Below are positions 43,039 through 52,718 of a DNA stretch of 64,000 bases, in pieces (the stretch's first letter is position 1; every line of letters begins with the position of its first letter). This DNA is from Psychroflexus gondwanensis ACAM 44 (GTDB lineage Bacteria; Bacteroidota; Bacteroidia; Flavobacteriales; Flavobacteriaceae), in the NCBI RefSeq assembly GCF_000355905.1, contig NZ_APLF01000003.1, positions 1 to 64,000 on the forward strand, in the 5' to 3' direction. Made by a program: the position numbers and the translations under genes. The notes beneath the pieces were generated by a model. It searched no databases, was not told where the DNA came from, and saw nothing but the letters and a program-made list of their open reading frames with translations.

Positions 43039-44045
43039 ATGAAAACAAACTCTCTTTTCAAAATAAAGTATGGGTAGCAACTGGAATAATTGCTCTTGTA
43101 ACAATTGTCTTGTTGCTTTTGAAAGTCACAATTAGCGTTTTTTTATTAGTATTAGCAGGAACTCTCATAGCTATATTTTTTAGAGGGTTGAGCAATTTGA
43201 TTCAACGTAAAACAAAATGGAAAGAAGGCCTATGTGTGGCTATTTCAATTATAGGCACCTTGTTAATAGTCGCGGGATTATTCTGGTTGATTGGAGCAAA
43301 AATGCAAGAACAAATGGCTGAACTAATGGAAACGCTGCCTAAAACCATCGATAATGCAAAAGAGAAATTGAATAGCAGTTCAATAGGCGAAAAAATTGCG
43401 GATACGCTATTCTCTAAAGATTCAATGGATAAAGCACAAGCGTTTGCTGGAGAATTTTTCCAGTCCACATTTGGGGTGTTCGGAGATGTCTATGTGATTT
43501 TATTTATTGGAATTTTCTTCACCATTTCACCCAACACTTACACCAAAGGTATGGTGGCACTCATACCACCTAGAGGACAAGAAAAAGCAGATCAAGTCAT
43601 AGATAAATTAGGCGAGCAATTACTTAATTGGCTCAAAGGAAAACTGTTTTCAATGTTTATTGTGTTTGTTTTGACAGCTATAGGCCTAGCTATTATAGGA
43701 ATACCGCTTTGGCTCGTACTAGCTATTTTAGCAGGATTAATTAGCTTCATTCCCAATTTTGGACCATTAATAGCGTTTATTCCAGCTCTATTGGTGGCTC
43801 TAATGCAAAGTCCCCAAACCGCTGCTTTGGTTGCTGGGCTTTATATTCTAATTCAGTTTATTGAAAGTAATTTTATTACAACACTTGTACAGAAAAAATT
43901 ACTAAACATGCCTCCGGCACTCATAATAATTGCACAGTTGATAATGGGTCTGCTCACAGGCGCATGGGGTTTAGTTTTGGCAACTCCAATTATTGTCATT
44001 GTAATTGTTTTAGTACAGGAATTATATCTTAAAAATAGAGATTAA
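43039..44045 (+). pseudogene. AI-2E family transporter, N-terminal frameshift
   Basis: ATG 43039 starts MKTNSLFKIK and hits a stop after 12 codons. Adding one A to the AAAA run at 43060-43063 restores NKVWVATGIIALVTIVLLLL and the full protein of about 335 residues. The rest is an intact AI-2E (PerM/YdiK-like) exporter: paired N-terminal TM helices, a periplasmic region (KTIDNAKEKLNSSSIGEKIAD), then the conserved TM half (GIPLWLVLAILAGLISFIPN, FGPLIAFIPALL, PALIIIAQLIMG). It could still be made from an internal start near 43110 without the first half helix. An assembly error in the A run is possible. Confidence 0.75.
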
Positions 44046-44070
44046 ATGTGTGACCGAAAACGGGACCTAA

Positions 44071-44223
44071 GAATTGGAAGCGTGTATTCATCACATTTCA
44101 GAATATTTGAACGCAGCCACTAAAAACGGATTCGAATTGGTTGAATTAAATGAATGGTTTGATGAAGAACAAATAAACGAAATACCAAGACGGATAGGAA
44201 TAGTTTTACGAAAAAAGGACTGA
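44071..44223 (+). pseudogene. C-terminal fragment of a class I SAM methyltransferase
   Basis: 51 codons: ELEACIHHISEYLNAATKNG then FELVELNEWFDEEQINEIPR then RIGIVLRKKD-stop. This is the closing strand pattern (GFELVE...W.....PR...I..RK) of small SAM-dependent methyltransferases. No upstream domain is present and no start codon fits. The stop (44221) is followed within a few nt by an AAC junction (44228-44230) and a relic element. Confidence 0.55.
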
Positions 44224-44227
44224 GGGC

Positions 44228-44700
44228 AACAATGTACTGTGCTAAAAAAGTATAAAGACATTGTCTAATTATCCACACCATTTACAAAGGTCTAGATAAA
44301 GGCTTATATCTTTTCTGTTATTCGATTGCTTATAGATTTTCTTTGTAAAGCACTGGTTTGATTTTCTAGGACTTCAATAACCTCATCTTTATTGGCCGTT
44401 CGGCCTTTGAACAAGTAATCGTTTATAATATCTGATACTCTATTTTGGTTTATAGCCTCTGTTTTTACTTAACTCTTAGAGCGCCTTTTGGGCTTCTGCC
44501 CACCAAATAAAGGAGCATCTCTATTTCAGTAATTATTTTTGAAAATAATTACTGAACTAGCTGGATTCAAGCTATAAAATAATTATGATTCTGAAAAATA
44601 ACTATGAATGCGAAGATGACGAAAACCTTTCTTTGCCCTATAAGGAAAAAGATAAACGAGTAGTGTTGACAAATAGTCGTTGGGCTATTTAATATTAAAA
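44228..44700. repeat. R2 relic family, copy a, with HsdR-like tail
   Basis: Begins AACAATGTACTGTGCTAAAAA. On the minus strand about 44290-44465 encodes SDIINDYLFKGRTANKDEVI then EVLENQTSALQRKSISNRIT, which resembles the C-terminal helices of type I restriction R subunits. After that come AATTATTTTTGAAAATAATT and the AACTATGAATGCGAAGATGA block shared with 53450, 55730 and 41640. Function none; a relic. Confidence 0.55.
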
Positions 44701-44893
44701 AAGTAAATTGTAATAAATTAAGTTAGCAACTTTTTTATTGCGTTAGAACTTTGGATGTAGCATATTAACAGTATTCAGTAATAAAATAAGTTCACCTAAT
44801 AGTCATGGCTAACCCAGACTAAATCAAGAGAAAAATAGATGGGAGGGGTGATAATTACAAATGTGCTTTTACATTATATACGCTAGAAAGCTA

Positions 44894-45232
44894 TTATTCA
44901 TAACCACTTTTAATGATGGTTGAGATCATTTTGAACCGTTCATTGGCTTTAATCGTATTCATCGAATGAGCAGGTATGATTATGGATTGACCTTTTGCCA
45001 ATGTCTGTGAATGATCGTCTATAATAATTTCGGCACTTCCTTCTATGATTTGTATAAACCTATCGAACGGAGATATTCTCTCTGTGATGTCTTCTCCTGT
45101 ATCAACCGAAACGGCAGTTACATTTCCAGTCGTTTTCTTAATGATTGTTTTTATAACTACGGCATTGGGGACATACTCTATAATCTCAACGATAATAAAT
45201 ATTTCTGACTCTTCAACTTCTGACTTTTCCAT
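44894..45232 (-). CDS. cupin domain-containing protein
   Basis: 112 residues, a single cupin barrel: ITERISPFDRFIQIIEGSAE then IIIDDHSQTLAKGQSIIIPA and HSMNTIKANERFKM. The second motif keeps one His (PAHSM); the first lacks the usual HxH pair (PFDRF), so metal binding is doubtful. Such short flavobacterial cupins are of unknown function; a ligand-sensing or sugar-binding role is possible. Single gene, about 200 nt from the AraC-type regulator on the same strand. Confidence 0.8.
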   Translation of the reverse strand: MEKSEVEESEIFIIVEIIEYVPNAVVIKTIIKKTTGNVTAVSVDTGEDITERISPFDRFIQIIEGSAEIIIDDHSQTLAKGQSIIIPAHSMNTIKANERFKMISTIIKSGYE

Positions 45233-45429
45233 TATTTAATTTAAAATATATTAAGATTTTAATGCTTTCGTATTCTCAGAATAGCAAAAAGTGAAGTTGA
45301 TGATATTCTTCCAATAATCTTTTACAAAGTAATGGAGAATAGTTACAGAATTCTCACTCTTTTTTATGGATAATACTATTAAAAATTTGTAGGTTTTCCA
45401 AAAAGCTTTTTGAATTTTTTTGGCACAAT

Positions 45430-45990
45430 TTACAAATCTTCCAAATTTCTGAAACGTTCTTTTTTCAGCTTTTTAAAGTAGGATGGCGTAAGTCCTGTAA
45501 CTTTTTTAAACTGATTGGATAAATGGGCCACGCTACTGTAATTTAGTTTGTAAGAGATTTCAGTAAGATTTAACTCGTCGTATAACAAGAGTTCTTTAAC
45601 TCGCTCAATTTTGTTGAGGATAATAAAATTCTGAATAGTCATTCCTTTCACTTCAGAAAATATATTTGCTAAATAGGTGTAATCATAGCCTAATTTCTCA
45701 CTTATATAATCTGAGTAATTTACACTGGGCAATTCATCAGAATAATGAACCATTTCAACGATTATGGACTTAATTTTTTCAATAATAATTTTCCGCTTAT
45801 CGTCCAGTAATATCAATCCATATCTTCGTAAGTTTTTATCTAATTGAGATCTCTGTAACTGACTGATATCTTCTAAAATTTCAACAGTTCCTAAGTCTAC
45901 ATTAACAAAATGCAATCCCAAATTTTGAAGTTCTTGTTTTACAACCATTTTACAGCGTAAACTCACCATAAATTTGATATATATGATCAT
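45430..45990 (-). CDS. AraC family transcriptional regulator
   Basis: 186 residues. The N terminus MIIYIKFMVSLRCKMVVKQE is a short ferredoxin-like domain known from a flavobacterial AraC group, and the C-terminal half has the two AraC helix-turn-helix units (SDYISEKLGYDYTYLANIFS, NLTEISYKLNYSSVAHLSNQ, FKKVTGLTPSYFKKLKKE). It would regulate transcription in the cytoplasm; the ligand is unknown. ATG at 45990 keeps the MIIYIKF motif that is conserved in the group. The next genes around (lmo0937-type peptide, cupin) may be its targets. Confidence 0.9.
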   Translation of the reverse strand: MIIYIKFMVSLRCKMVVKQELQNLGLHFVNVDLGTVEILEDISQLQRSQLDKNLRRYGLILLDDKRKIIIEKIKSIIVEMVHYSDELPSVNYSDYISEKLGYDYTYLANIFSEVKGMTIQNFIILNKIERVKELLLYDELNLTEISYKLNYSSVAHLSNQFKKVTGLTPSYFKKLKKERFRNLEDL

Positions 45991-46481
45991 TTTATAAAAA
46001 TTGATGTTAAAACTAAGTAGAACGTTAAATTATTAATTGCCTTATATTTACATAAATTAATACTAAAATAGATGAATTATTCAAAATAAAAAAAACGGAT
46101 TAGCTAATTTTTCAATATAACTAAATTTAAATCGTCATTCTGATTATTGAAGAGTGTGAACTTCAAACATTTCAAAAATGAAATCTTACACAGATTTAGC
46201 GTTGTAATTGATTTTATGACTTAAAAGATGAATTTTACTTAGCTTATTAAACAGCCACCGGCAATTTTCTCAAACCTTATTACATTAATTATAGTTCATA
46301 CTTGTTAAAACTTATAGAGCAGCCTTTTGGGCTGCTCTATGCTATGAGACTAAGATCATTCACTTATAATTCCTAATGAAAATTAATAGGATGGGTCTTA
46401 GTGTAATGTAGGAATCGGTTTTCAAATAAAGGATATGTGGCTATTTATATATTTATTTAATGATAAATAAGTTATTAAACT
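45991..46481. other. intergenic with a strong isolated hairpin
   Basis: No gene seen. ATAGAGCAGCC (46314-46324) and GGCTGCTCTAT (46330-46340) form a perfect 11-bp stem, but no T run follows on either strand. It may end an unrecognised small RNA or simply separate transcripts. Confidence 0.45.
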
Positions 46482-46628
46482 TTAGGCCCCTCGTATAACA
46501 CGAAATAAAACAGCAATGATTGCAATGATTAGAAGGACGTGAATGATTCCACCAGCTTGAAAACCTAAAAACCCTACGGCCCAGGCTATGACTAATATAA
46601 CTGCTATAATGTAAAGTAAATTTCCCAT
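46482..46628 (-). CDS. lmo0937 family membrane protein
   Basis: 48 residues: MGNLLYIIAVILVIAWAVGF then LGFQAGGIIHVLLIIAIIAV and LFRVIRGA. This is the lmo0937/DUF5670 pattern: MGNLLY start, two helices joined by a GxxxGGxIHxLL loop, basic end. Stop 46482-46484, start ATG 46628. The family is tiny and membrane-bound, often stress-induced, function unknown. A second member lies at 47644-47799 in the opposite orientation. Confidence 0.85.
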   Translation of the reverse strand: MGNLLYIIAVILVIAWAVGFLGFQAGGIIHVLLIIAIIAVLFRVIRGA

Positions 46629-46645
46629 AATTTCTGATGTATTAG

Positions 46646-47098
46646 TTAATAAACGTTTTTAATAGTTAAGTCACTAAGTGCTTCACCTAGTTCCTCCATG
46701 TCATGATTAAATTCGTCCCTAAAAGCAACCCATTTTTGATTGCCATTATTTTTATAGTCTACAAGTCTTTTTTTTAGCTTTATATTTTTATGTTCCAATT
46801 CAGACAACTTATTCTCCAATATAGCTTTGTTCTTTGCATTTTCTCTAGCAAGTTCTAGTTTGTATTCGGCAATTCTTTTATTATTCGTTTCAATTAATTT
46901 AGCCTACTCAGCTTTAAAATTTTCAATAGCACTATTCATTCTCAAAGTAACCTTGGCAAAGGCTTCTTTTGTATTCTGAACTTTATCCTTAGATATAGTT
47001 TGGCTGTTATCCTGCGTATTGCAACCCGTTAACATTATCCCTGTAGAAAAGATGATTGTAGAAATGATGGATAATTTAAAGTTCTTTTTTATTATTAT
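46646..47098 (-). pseudogene. coiled-coil lipoprotein with nonsense codon
   Basis: Minus-strand reading: IIIKKNFKLSIISTIIFSTG then IMLTGCNTQDNSQ (lipobox LTGC). A helical part follows (KVTLRMNSAIENFKAE), then a TAG, AKLIETNNKRIAEYKLELAR, LENKLSELEHKNIKLKKRL and the end DEFNHDMEELGEALSDLTIK. The stop is in the middle of the coiled coil, and the likely start codon reads ATA, so the gene is broken at two points. It lies 17 nt upstream of the lmo0937-type gene on the same strand and was probably in its operon. Confidence 0.65.
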
Positions 47099-47643
47099 TT
47101 TACTTTACAAATTTCAGAATAAAAAAAACACTATGTTATATAATATTTAGTAGTTGTTACACTATTCACACATTAGCGTCAGCCTAATCCAATATTTTTT
47201 GGTGTTGAGGGATTTGTATACTCCATATCACAGAAATTTCTTATGCACAATGATCAAAATAATTTTTGGTTTATAACATCGTACCTCTTAAGATCTATTC
47301 ACTCATTTATTCTATTTCTCTATTGATGTAAATTTGAAGGAAAGTGAGATATATGTAAGATTTACAAGAAATCTTACAATCTTTTTCTGAAAGAGTACAT
47401 TAACTTTACATTAACAATACTCATGCTAACACAAATATTAAATTAATGTGATAGATAGTGTTGCTTTATTAAAATGAATGATGAAAAAAAAGTACTTCTA
47501 CAGGAATAATTTGACCATGTAAAACTTGTAAAAGAAAACTTATGAAGCATCTCGAACATTTGAAATAAGCCATTCAAAAATTATTTAAAAAAATACTTAA
47601 AAGAAAACACTAGCTATCTTTCTAATCTTCAAATCAAAAAATT
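47099..47643. other. intergenic region
   Basis: 545 nt holding the divergent leaders of the broken lipoprotein and the second lmo0937-type gene. No further gene recognised. Confidence 0.45.
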
Positions 47644-47799
47644 ATGGGAAATTTACTCTATGCCTTTGCAGTTATTCTGCTCACTCTATGGGCTATCGGT
47701 TTTATATTTTACGCTATTGGTTGGGTAATCCATCTTCTGCTTATTGTCGCAGTAATAGCAATTGCTTATAGAATAGTGAAAGGAAGGAAATGTCTTTAA
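47644..47799 (+). CDS. lmo0937 family membrane protein (second copy)
   Basis: 51 residues: MGNLLYAFAVILLTLWAIGF then IFYAIGWVIHLLLIVAVIAI and AYRIVKGRKCL. It shares the MGNLLY start and the G-x-x-IHxLL loop with 46482-46628, so the two are paralogues. ATG 47644, stop 47797-47799. Function unknown. Confidence 0.85.
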   Translation: MGNLLYAFAVILLTLWAIGFIFYAIGWVIHLLLIVAVIAIAYRIVKGRKCL

Positions 47800-47884
47800 A
47801 CCGAAATTATTTAAAAACGAGGTCTGTTTTTTTTTACACTCTATATGACTTAAAATAAAATTGGCTTTCCCGTTTTCTGCACTA

Positions 47885-48055
47885 GTGATTAAAAATCCAC
47901 GCATAAGGTTGCCAGATTTTTTTGGCTCGCCTTTAAAGGGTACAAAAATCCTAAGTCAGTTACTGGTTTCAAAATAATGCCACCCTTTAAGCTAGGGGCA
48001 AAGCGATATTTAGCTGGTAATTAATGTTTAGGGATGTTAACGGACCTGCGAAACT
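47885..48055. repeat. dispersed repeat block, copy 2
   Basis: Contains one unit like those of the 54-bp array (AAAAATCCACGCATAAGGTT, T run, TTTAAAGGGTACAAAAATCC), then AAGTCAGTTACTGG and TAATTAATGTTTAGGGATG followed by TTAACGGAC. Same order as 21278-21455, about 26 kb away. Confidence 0.7.
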
Positions 48056-48348
48056 TGAGTGACTACACTACAAATTCAATGTATCCTAAACTTGAAGAAT
48101 TGTTCAACAAACATCCAAAAACACAAAGAGTTAATCTTTAAAGAAAAAACTATAATCTAAACTCTTTCATTCACAAACTCACTCGCGTAGTTTTTATAAC
48201 TAGCTATATTGTCAATTTTTTTATTTGATTTATAGGGGTTGAAGTAGTATCTATAAGCCCTAATTAATACAAATTAAGAAATCTACAAAGGGCCATGAAG
48301 GCATATAATACAATTCTGGAGTTGAGATGTGTAAGGTGTTGCAGATAT
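48056..48348. other. intergenic, no gene seen
   Basis: 293 nt between the dispersed repeat and the end of the phosphorelay cluster; nothing recognised. Confidence 0.4.
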
Positions 48349-48729
48349 TTATTTTATATTTTTGAGCATCTCAGCTTTCATTGGTTTACTAAAAAAATTC
48401 TTGACATAAGTATACTCTTCAGCTCTCCTTATGTCAGATGGATCTTTGGATGAACTGAGTAAATTGATAGTGCATCTTTCCTTTTTATCTTCAGGGAACT
48501 TGTCGAATTCATCTAGAAATTCAAAACCATCCATCTCAGGCATTTGTATGTCAAGAAATATGAGTTCAGGAAATGGTTCATTGTTACCAATCAAATTATT
48601 TAAAAACTCCAATGCGTCAACCCCAGAATCCATTACAGTTATTGAATCTGCTATTTTCGATTCCATAACAATTAATTTGTTGATGTAATTGTCAATTGTA
48701 TTATCGTCGATAAGGAGAATATGTTTCAT
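48349..48729 (-). CDS. single-domain response regulator
   Basis: About 126 residues, CheY-like receiver only. ATG 48729 gives MKHILLIDDNTIDNYINKLI; acidic pocket DD (residues 9-10 region), phospho-acceptor in PELIFLDIQMPEMDGFEFL, Ser/Thr switch in NLLSSSKDP and Lys in FFSKPMK. The family with LIDDxxxxN is the usual Bacteroidota stand-alone output receiver. It starts 1 nt after the multi-PAS kinase stop, so it is cotranscribed and probably receives phosphate from it. Confidence 0.9.
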   Translation of the reverse strand: MKHILLIDDNTIDNYINKLIVMESKIADSITVMDSGVDALEFLNNLIGNNEPFPELIFLDIQMPEMDGFEFLDEFDKFPEDKKERCTINLLSSSKDPSDIRRAEEYTYVKNFFSKPMKAEMLKNIK

Positions 48730-48730
48730 A

Positions 48731-51349
48731 TTATCTATTTTCAATTAGATTAGGAATTCTAACTGCAAAAGTTGAACCAACATTTATTTTTGAATTTAAG
48801 GTAATAGTCCCGTTTAGCTTTTCTAGCGTTTCTTTCACTATATACATGCCAAGTCCAGAACCCTGGCTAAATTTAGTACCTCTGTAGAACATTTCGAATA
48901 TTTTTGATTGCTTATCTTCAGCTATTCCTATGCCATTATCCTCCACTTTTATTGTAGCCTTAGAGTCGTCTGAATGAATTGATATATTCACATAAGAATT
49001 TTGCTTAGACTTATCATGATATTTGATTGCGTTGCCAATCAGATTATTCAAATTAACCAATATTCTTTTATTGTCCGATATGAATTTTCCCATTTGCACA
49101 ACCTCTACATTGATTTTGCAAATATGTTCACCTTCCATATATTTTAATGCTTGCAGGCTTTCATTTACAAGTGCTTCAAAGTGTATGTCAACTTTTTCTA
49201 TTTCAGTTCTTGAATTACGTGAGTAATTAATTATATCTTCTATAAAACTATCCAGTTTGGTAACGCTTTGTTTCATCATTCCAATGCGTTCTCTTTGATC
49301 AGCCTCAGCTTCAGGGAGGTTTCTATCAACGATATTGATGAGGCCTAGTAGGGAAGTGAGTGGAGCACGTAAATCATGGGAAGTACTGTAAACAAATCTG
49401 TCAAGTTCAGCGTTTGTTTTTTTAAGCGCCTTGTTTTGTTCTTTAAGAGCTTCTTGTGCTATTTTCCGCTCTGTAATATCTTGGAAACTTCCTTGTATCT
49501 TTAAGCATTTCCCATTATAAAATTCTCCTTCACCAATTGTACGCACCCACTTAAGATTTCCTTTGAACGTGGTTATTTGCAGTTCCTCATCCCAGGGAGT
49601 ACCATTATCAATACACTGTTGTACCCGTTGAGATATAATTTCCTTATTTATACCCTCAGTAAAAAATCCTATTCCCGTTGAAAGGTTCGGGATATAATCT
49701 TTGTCCACTTCACGTATTTCCTTTGTAATATCTGACCAATAAACGGTCTCCTTTACTACATCAATTTCCCAGCTTCCTATACGTGCTAGGCGGTTGGATT
49801 TATCCAATAATAATTCAAGCTTTTTCTGTTCAGTATTGTCTGATGAAATCCCTATCATACCAGAAAATATATTATTCTCATCATAAATTGGAGAATTTGT
49901 AATTAGGGCTGGGAAATTAGTTCCGTCCTTTTTCTGCACTTTAAATTCTCCTGACCACTTTCCCTTCTTTTTCAGCTCTTCGATTAACTCCATAGCCTGC
50001 TCACTGGTGGTTTCGCTAGTCGTTAGCTCAACTATATGTTTTCCTAAAGCTTCTTTTTTTGTCCATCCATAAATATGTTCAGCTGCCCGGTTCCAATAGT
50101 TTACAACGCCATTTAAATCTGTTGCTATTGCCGCCTGGCCAATGGTATTCAACAAATTTGCTTTGAATTTATTTTCTTTATCTGACTTTTTCCGCTCAGT
50201 AACATCCTTTGCTACGCAATACATTAACCTGAGTTTTTTATCCCAATTAACTGACCATAGTAGAGGAACAATTTTACCATTTTTATGCACGTACCTATTT
50301 TCAAAAATAGGAATTTGTGCATTTCTAAAAATCTTTTCAGCCGTTTTGGAAGTGATTTCAACATCGTCTTCATATACCAGATTCATGAATTTGATCCCGA
50401 TAAGCTCTTCAGGTGTATACCCCAAAACTTTTTGTGATGCAGCACTAACATTCACAAACTCACCATCAGCATTTATTGTACAAATGATATCCGATGAAGA
50501 ATCGAGTATTTTATTAAGTTTGGCAAGTGTGTTTTGAAGTTCAATGGAAGTATCGATAAAGTTTTTTTCGGCGATCTTTCTTTCAGTAATATTTTGGTGC
50601 GAGATAACAACCTTATGTGTATCTCTCCCAAAATTTATGACACTAAGCAAAAACCATTGGTTTTTATTGGGAGAGTGGCATGGGTATTCCAGTTCGAAAA
50701 TCACTTTCTCTTTACGGAGTACAGATTTAATACCCTCCAAGGTTTTTTTTGCGAAAGGGTCGCCCGCTAGCACAGATTTTTCACAAACATCAAAGTAGTT
50801 GCTACCTTCAGAAGCACGTGAAAGCCTAGTTTCACCATTTTTTTTTGCAAAATTGTCCCATGCTTTATTTACCAATAAAATAGACCCCTCTTTGTTGATA
50901 ACAGCTATATGTGAAGCTAGTGAAGAAAGAACTCCTTTATTGAATGATTCGCTTTCGAGTAGTTTTTGCTCGGCTCTGGTTTTCTCCATTGCACTCTCTA
51001 CCGCTTTTGGCAAGCGATGCAGTCGATCTTTGAGGATGTAATCATCAGCCCCAGATTTCATTACCTCTACAGCATATTCGTCAGATACTGTGGCTGTAAC
51101 GAGTATAAAGGGAATTTTAATTTTTTGGTGTTTAATTATCTTTATGGCTTCTATAGAATCAAAGGAAGGAAGAGTATGGTCGGAAATGATAATGTCAGGC
51201 ACAAATTCTTTGAGAGCCTTTTTAAAGTCTAATTTATTATCGACAACCAATTTTTCAAATTGAATCTCTCCCTTTTTCAACTCTCTTTCTACTAATTCAG
51301 CATCAGTAGGAATGTCTTCAAGGTGAAGTATTTTTAATTTGGTTTTCAA
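48731..51349 (-). CDS. receiver-PAS sensor histidine kinase
   Basis: 872 residues. Order: N-terminal receiver (1-125, DIIISDHTLPSFDS with the phospho-Asp), then four PAS/PAC units (about 150-260, 275-395, 400-520 and 530-640, recognisable by repeated ITERK/VTERKK linkers), HisKA with phospho-His in STSHDLRAPLTSLLG (about 657), and HATPase with NAIKYHD, VEDNGIGI and GSGLGMYIVKETLEKL. No TM helix is seen, so it is a cytosolic hybrid sensor. A response regulator precedes it (22 nt) and another follows (1 nt). Signal unknown; PAS domains may bind haem or flavin. Confidence 0.93.
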   Translation of the reverse strand: MKTKLKILHLEDIPTDAELVERELKKGEIQFEKLVVDNKLDFKKALKEFVPDIIISDHTLPSFDSIEAIKIIKHQKIKIPFILVTATVSDEYAVEVMKSGADDYILKDRLHRLPKAVESAMEKTRAEQKLLESESFNKGVLSSLASHIAVINKEGSILLVNKAWDNFAKKNGETRLSRASEGSNYFDVCEKSVLAGDPFAKKTLEGIKSVLRKEKVIFELEYPCHSPNKNQWFLLSVINFGRDTHKVVISHQNITERKIAEKNFIDTSIELQNTLAKLNKILDSSSDIICTINADGEFVNVSAASQKVLGYTPEELIGIKFMNLVYEDDVEITSKTAEKIFRNAQIPIFENRYVHKNGKIVPLLWSVNWDKKLRLMYCVAKDVTERKKSDKENKFKANLLNTIGQAAIATDLNGVVNYWNRAAEHIYGWTKKEALGKHIVELTTSETTSEQAMELIEELKKKGKWSGEFKVQKKDGTNFPALITNSPIYDENNIFSGMIGISSDNTEQKKLELLLDKSNRLARIGSWEIDVVKETVYWSDITKEIREVDKDYIPNLSTGIGFFTEGINKEIISQRVQQCIDNGTPWDEELQITTFKGNLKWVRTIGEGEFYNGKCLKIQGSFQDITERKIAQEALKEQNKALKKTNAELDRFVYSTSHDLRAPLTSLLGLINIVDRNLPEAEADQRERIGMMKQSVTKLDSFIEDIINYSRNSRTEIEKVDIHFEALVNESLQALKYMEGEHICKINVEVVQMGKFISDNKRILVNLNNLIGNAIKYHDKSKQNSYVNISIHSDDSKATIKVEDNGIGIAEDKQSKIFEMFYRGTKFSQGSGLGMYIVKETLEKLNGTITLNSKINVGSTFAVRIPNLIENR

Positions 51350-51371
51350 TTTTTAAGGATTTTATATTTGT

Positions 51372-51812
51372 TTATAGAGAAGGGTGGTTCTTTAGTAGCC
51401 AGTAAAAACCAAGTTCTGTAACTACTTTTACAAATTCATCAAATTCAACCGGCTTTACGATGTAGCTGTTGGCACCAAGTGAATAAGCATGTTCAATATC
51501 AGGATGTTCGCTTGAAGATGTGAGCACTACCACAGGAATTGATTTTGTGAGATCGCTTGCTTTTATTTTCGCCAATACTTCAAGTCCATCCACTTTAGGC
51601 ATTTTTAAATCAAGTAATATTACTTTTGGTTTTTTACTAGTGTCTCTGCCTTCAAACTTTCCTGTAGCAAAGAGAAATTCAAGTGCTTCGGCTCCGTTTT
51701 TAAGATGGATAAGATTATTATTGATGTTACCTTTTCGAAATGCGCGAATAGCCAGTTCTGCATCGTTCATATTATCTTCTATGAGCAGAATTTCAACAGT
51801 ATTATTTTCCAT
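51372..51812 (-). CDS. Rcp1-like response regulator
   Basis: 146-residue single receiver: [20 protein letters not shown], phospho-acceptor in [31 protein letters not shown] and [14 protein letters not shown]. The ENxxDAEL start and long alpha-1 are typical of Rcp1-type regulators that partner phytochrome-like kinases. It lies between two kinases on the same strand, 15 nt after the first. Confidence 0.9.
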   Translation of the reverse strand: MENNTVEILLIEDNMNDAELAIRAFRKGNINNNLIHLKNGAEALEFLFATGKFEGRDTSKKPKVILLDLKMPKVDGLEVLAKIKASDLTKSIPVVVLTSSSEHPDIEHAYSLGANSYIVKPVEFDEFVKVVTELGFYWLLKNHPSL

Positions 51813-51827
51813 AGTGGTTTATTTAGA

Positions 51828-52718
51828 CTATTGCTTTTTTTCTGTTTTCTTATCTACATCTGGTAAACTGAAATAGAAAGTGGCCCCTTGTCCTTCTTTT
51901 CCTTTTGCCCATACTTTTCCATTGTGTTTATGGATAATGCGTTCCACAATTGCAAGTCCTACACCTGTGCCAGAAAATTCTTCATTGGAATGCAGCCGTT
52001 GAAATACCCCAAATAATTTATTTACATACTTCATATCGAAGCCTACTCCGTTGTCACTAATGGAATATATATTGACTCCTTTTTTTCGCTCTGACTTTAT
52101 TTCAATAAATGGTTTATCTTTTTTAGAAGAATATTTAATGGCATTGGAAAGGAGATTGGTAATTACGTGTTTTAGTAGGTTATAGTCTGCAATTGTTGGA
52201 AGTAAATTCTCATATTTTATTTCGGCATGGTGTGCTGTGCTTTCATTAATTTCCAAAAGAACAGTTTTAACCAATTCGTTTACATCTACTTTTGAATTTG
52301 AAATTCCTTTTCTACCCAATCTTGAAAATGTAAGCAGATCATCAATTAATATCCCCATTTTTTTGGCATTAATTCTCACTTCTCCCAATACTCTTTTTCC
52401 TTCGCTATCAAGCACGCCACTATAATCTTCTTCCAGCATATTTGCATATCCATTTATGGCACGCAGTGGAGTGCGTAAATCGTGAGATACGGAATATGTA
52501 AATGATTCTAAATCTTCTGTTCGCTCTTTTACTCGCTTTTCTAATTCGTCGACTTCTTTGTTGGAATCGATCAATTCTGCAGCTCTTTTTTTCTTTTCTT
52601 TGTTTTGAAAAGCAAGTTCCTTATTGGCAATCATGAGTTGTTCTGCACGTTTTTCTTTTTCAACGTTTTGAAAAGCAAGTTCCTTGTTGGCAATCATGAG
52701 TTTTTCTTTTTTATCCAT
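51828..52718 (-). CDS. histidine kinase with signalling-helix repeats, no sensor domain
   Basis: 296 residues. The N terminus is two near-identical 22-residue coiled-coil units (EKLMIANKELAFQNVEKEKR, AEQLMIANKELAFQNKEKKK) and a third partial one, then EVDELEKRVKERTEDLESFT. HisKA has the phospho-His in YSVSHDLRTPLRAINGY (about residue 77), HATPase NAIKYSSKKD, ISDNGVGFDMKY, GTGVGLAIVERII. No PAS, GAF or TM is present, so the sensing partner must be separate or has been lost. It starts the phosphorelay cluster; the Rcp1-like regulator follows 15 nt later. Confidence 0.9.
   Translation of the reverse strand: MDKKEKLMIANKELAFQNVEKEKRAEQLMIANKELAFQNKEKKKRAAELIDSNKEVDELEKRVKERTEDLESFTYSVSHDLRTPLRAINGYANMLEEDYSGVLDSEGKRVLGEVRINAKKMGILIDDLLTFSRLGRKGISNSKVDVNELVKTVLLEINESTAHHAEIKYENLLPTIADYNLLKHVITNLLSNAIKYSSKKDKPFIEIKSERKKGVNIYSISDNGVGFDMKYVNKLFGVFQRLHSNEEFSGTGVGLAIVERIIHKHNGKVWAKGKEGQGATFYFSLPDVDKKTEKKQ

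Noticed and set aside
44053-44223. Full methyltransferase gene
   Set aside because: Only the last 51 codons are recognisable; no SAM-binding motif or start codon upstream.
46314-46340. Rho-independent terminator
   Set aside because: An 11-bp stem is present but no T run follows on either strand and no gene ends nearby.
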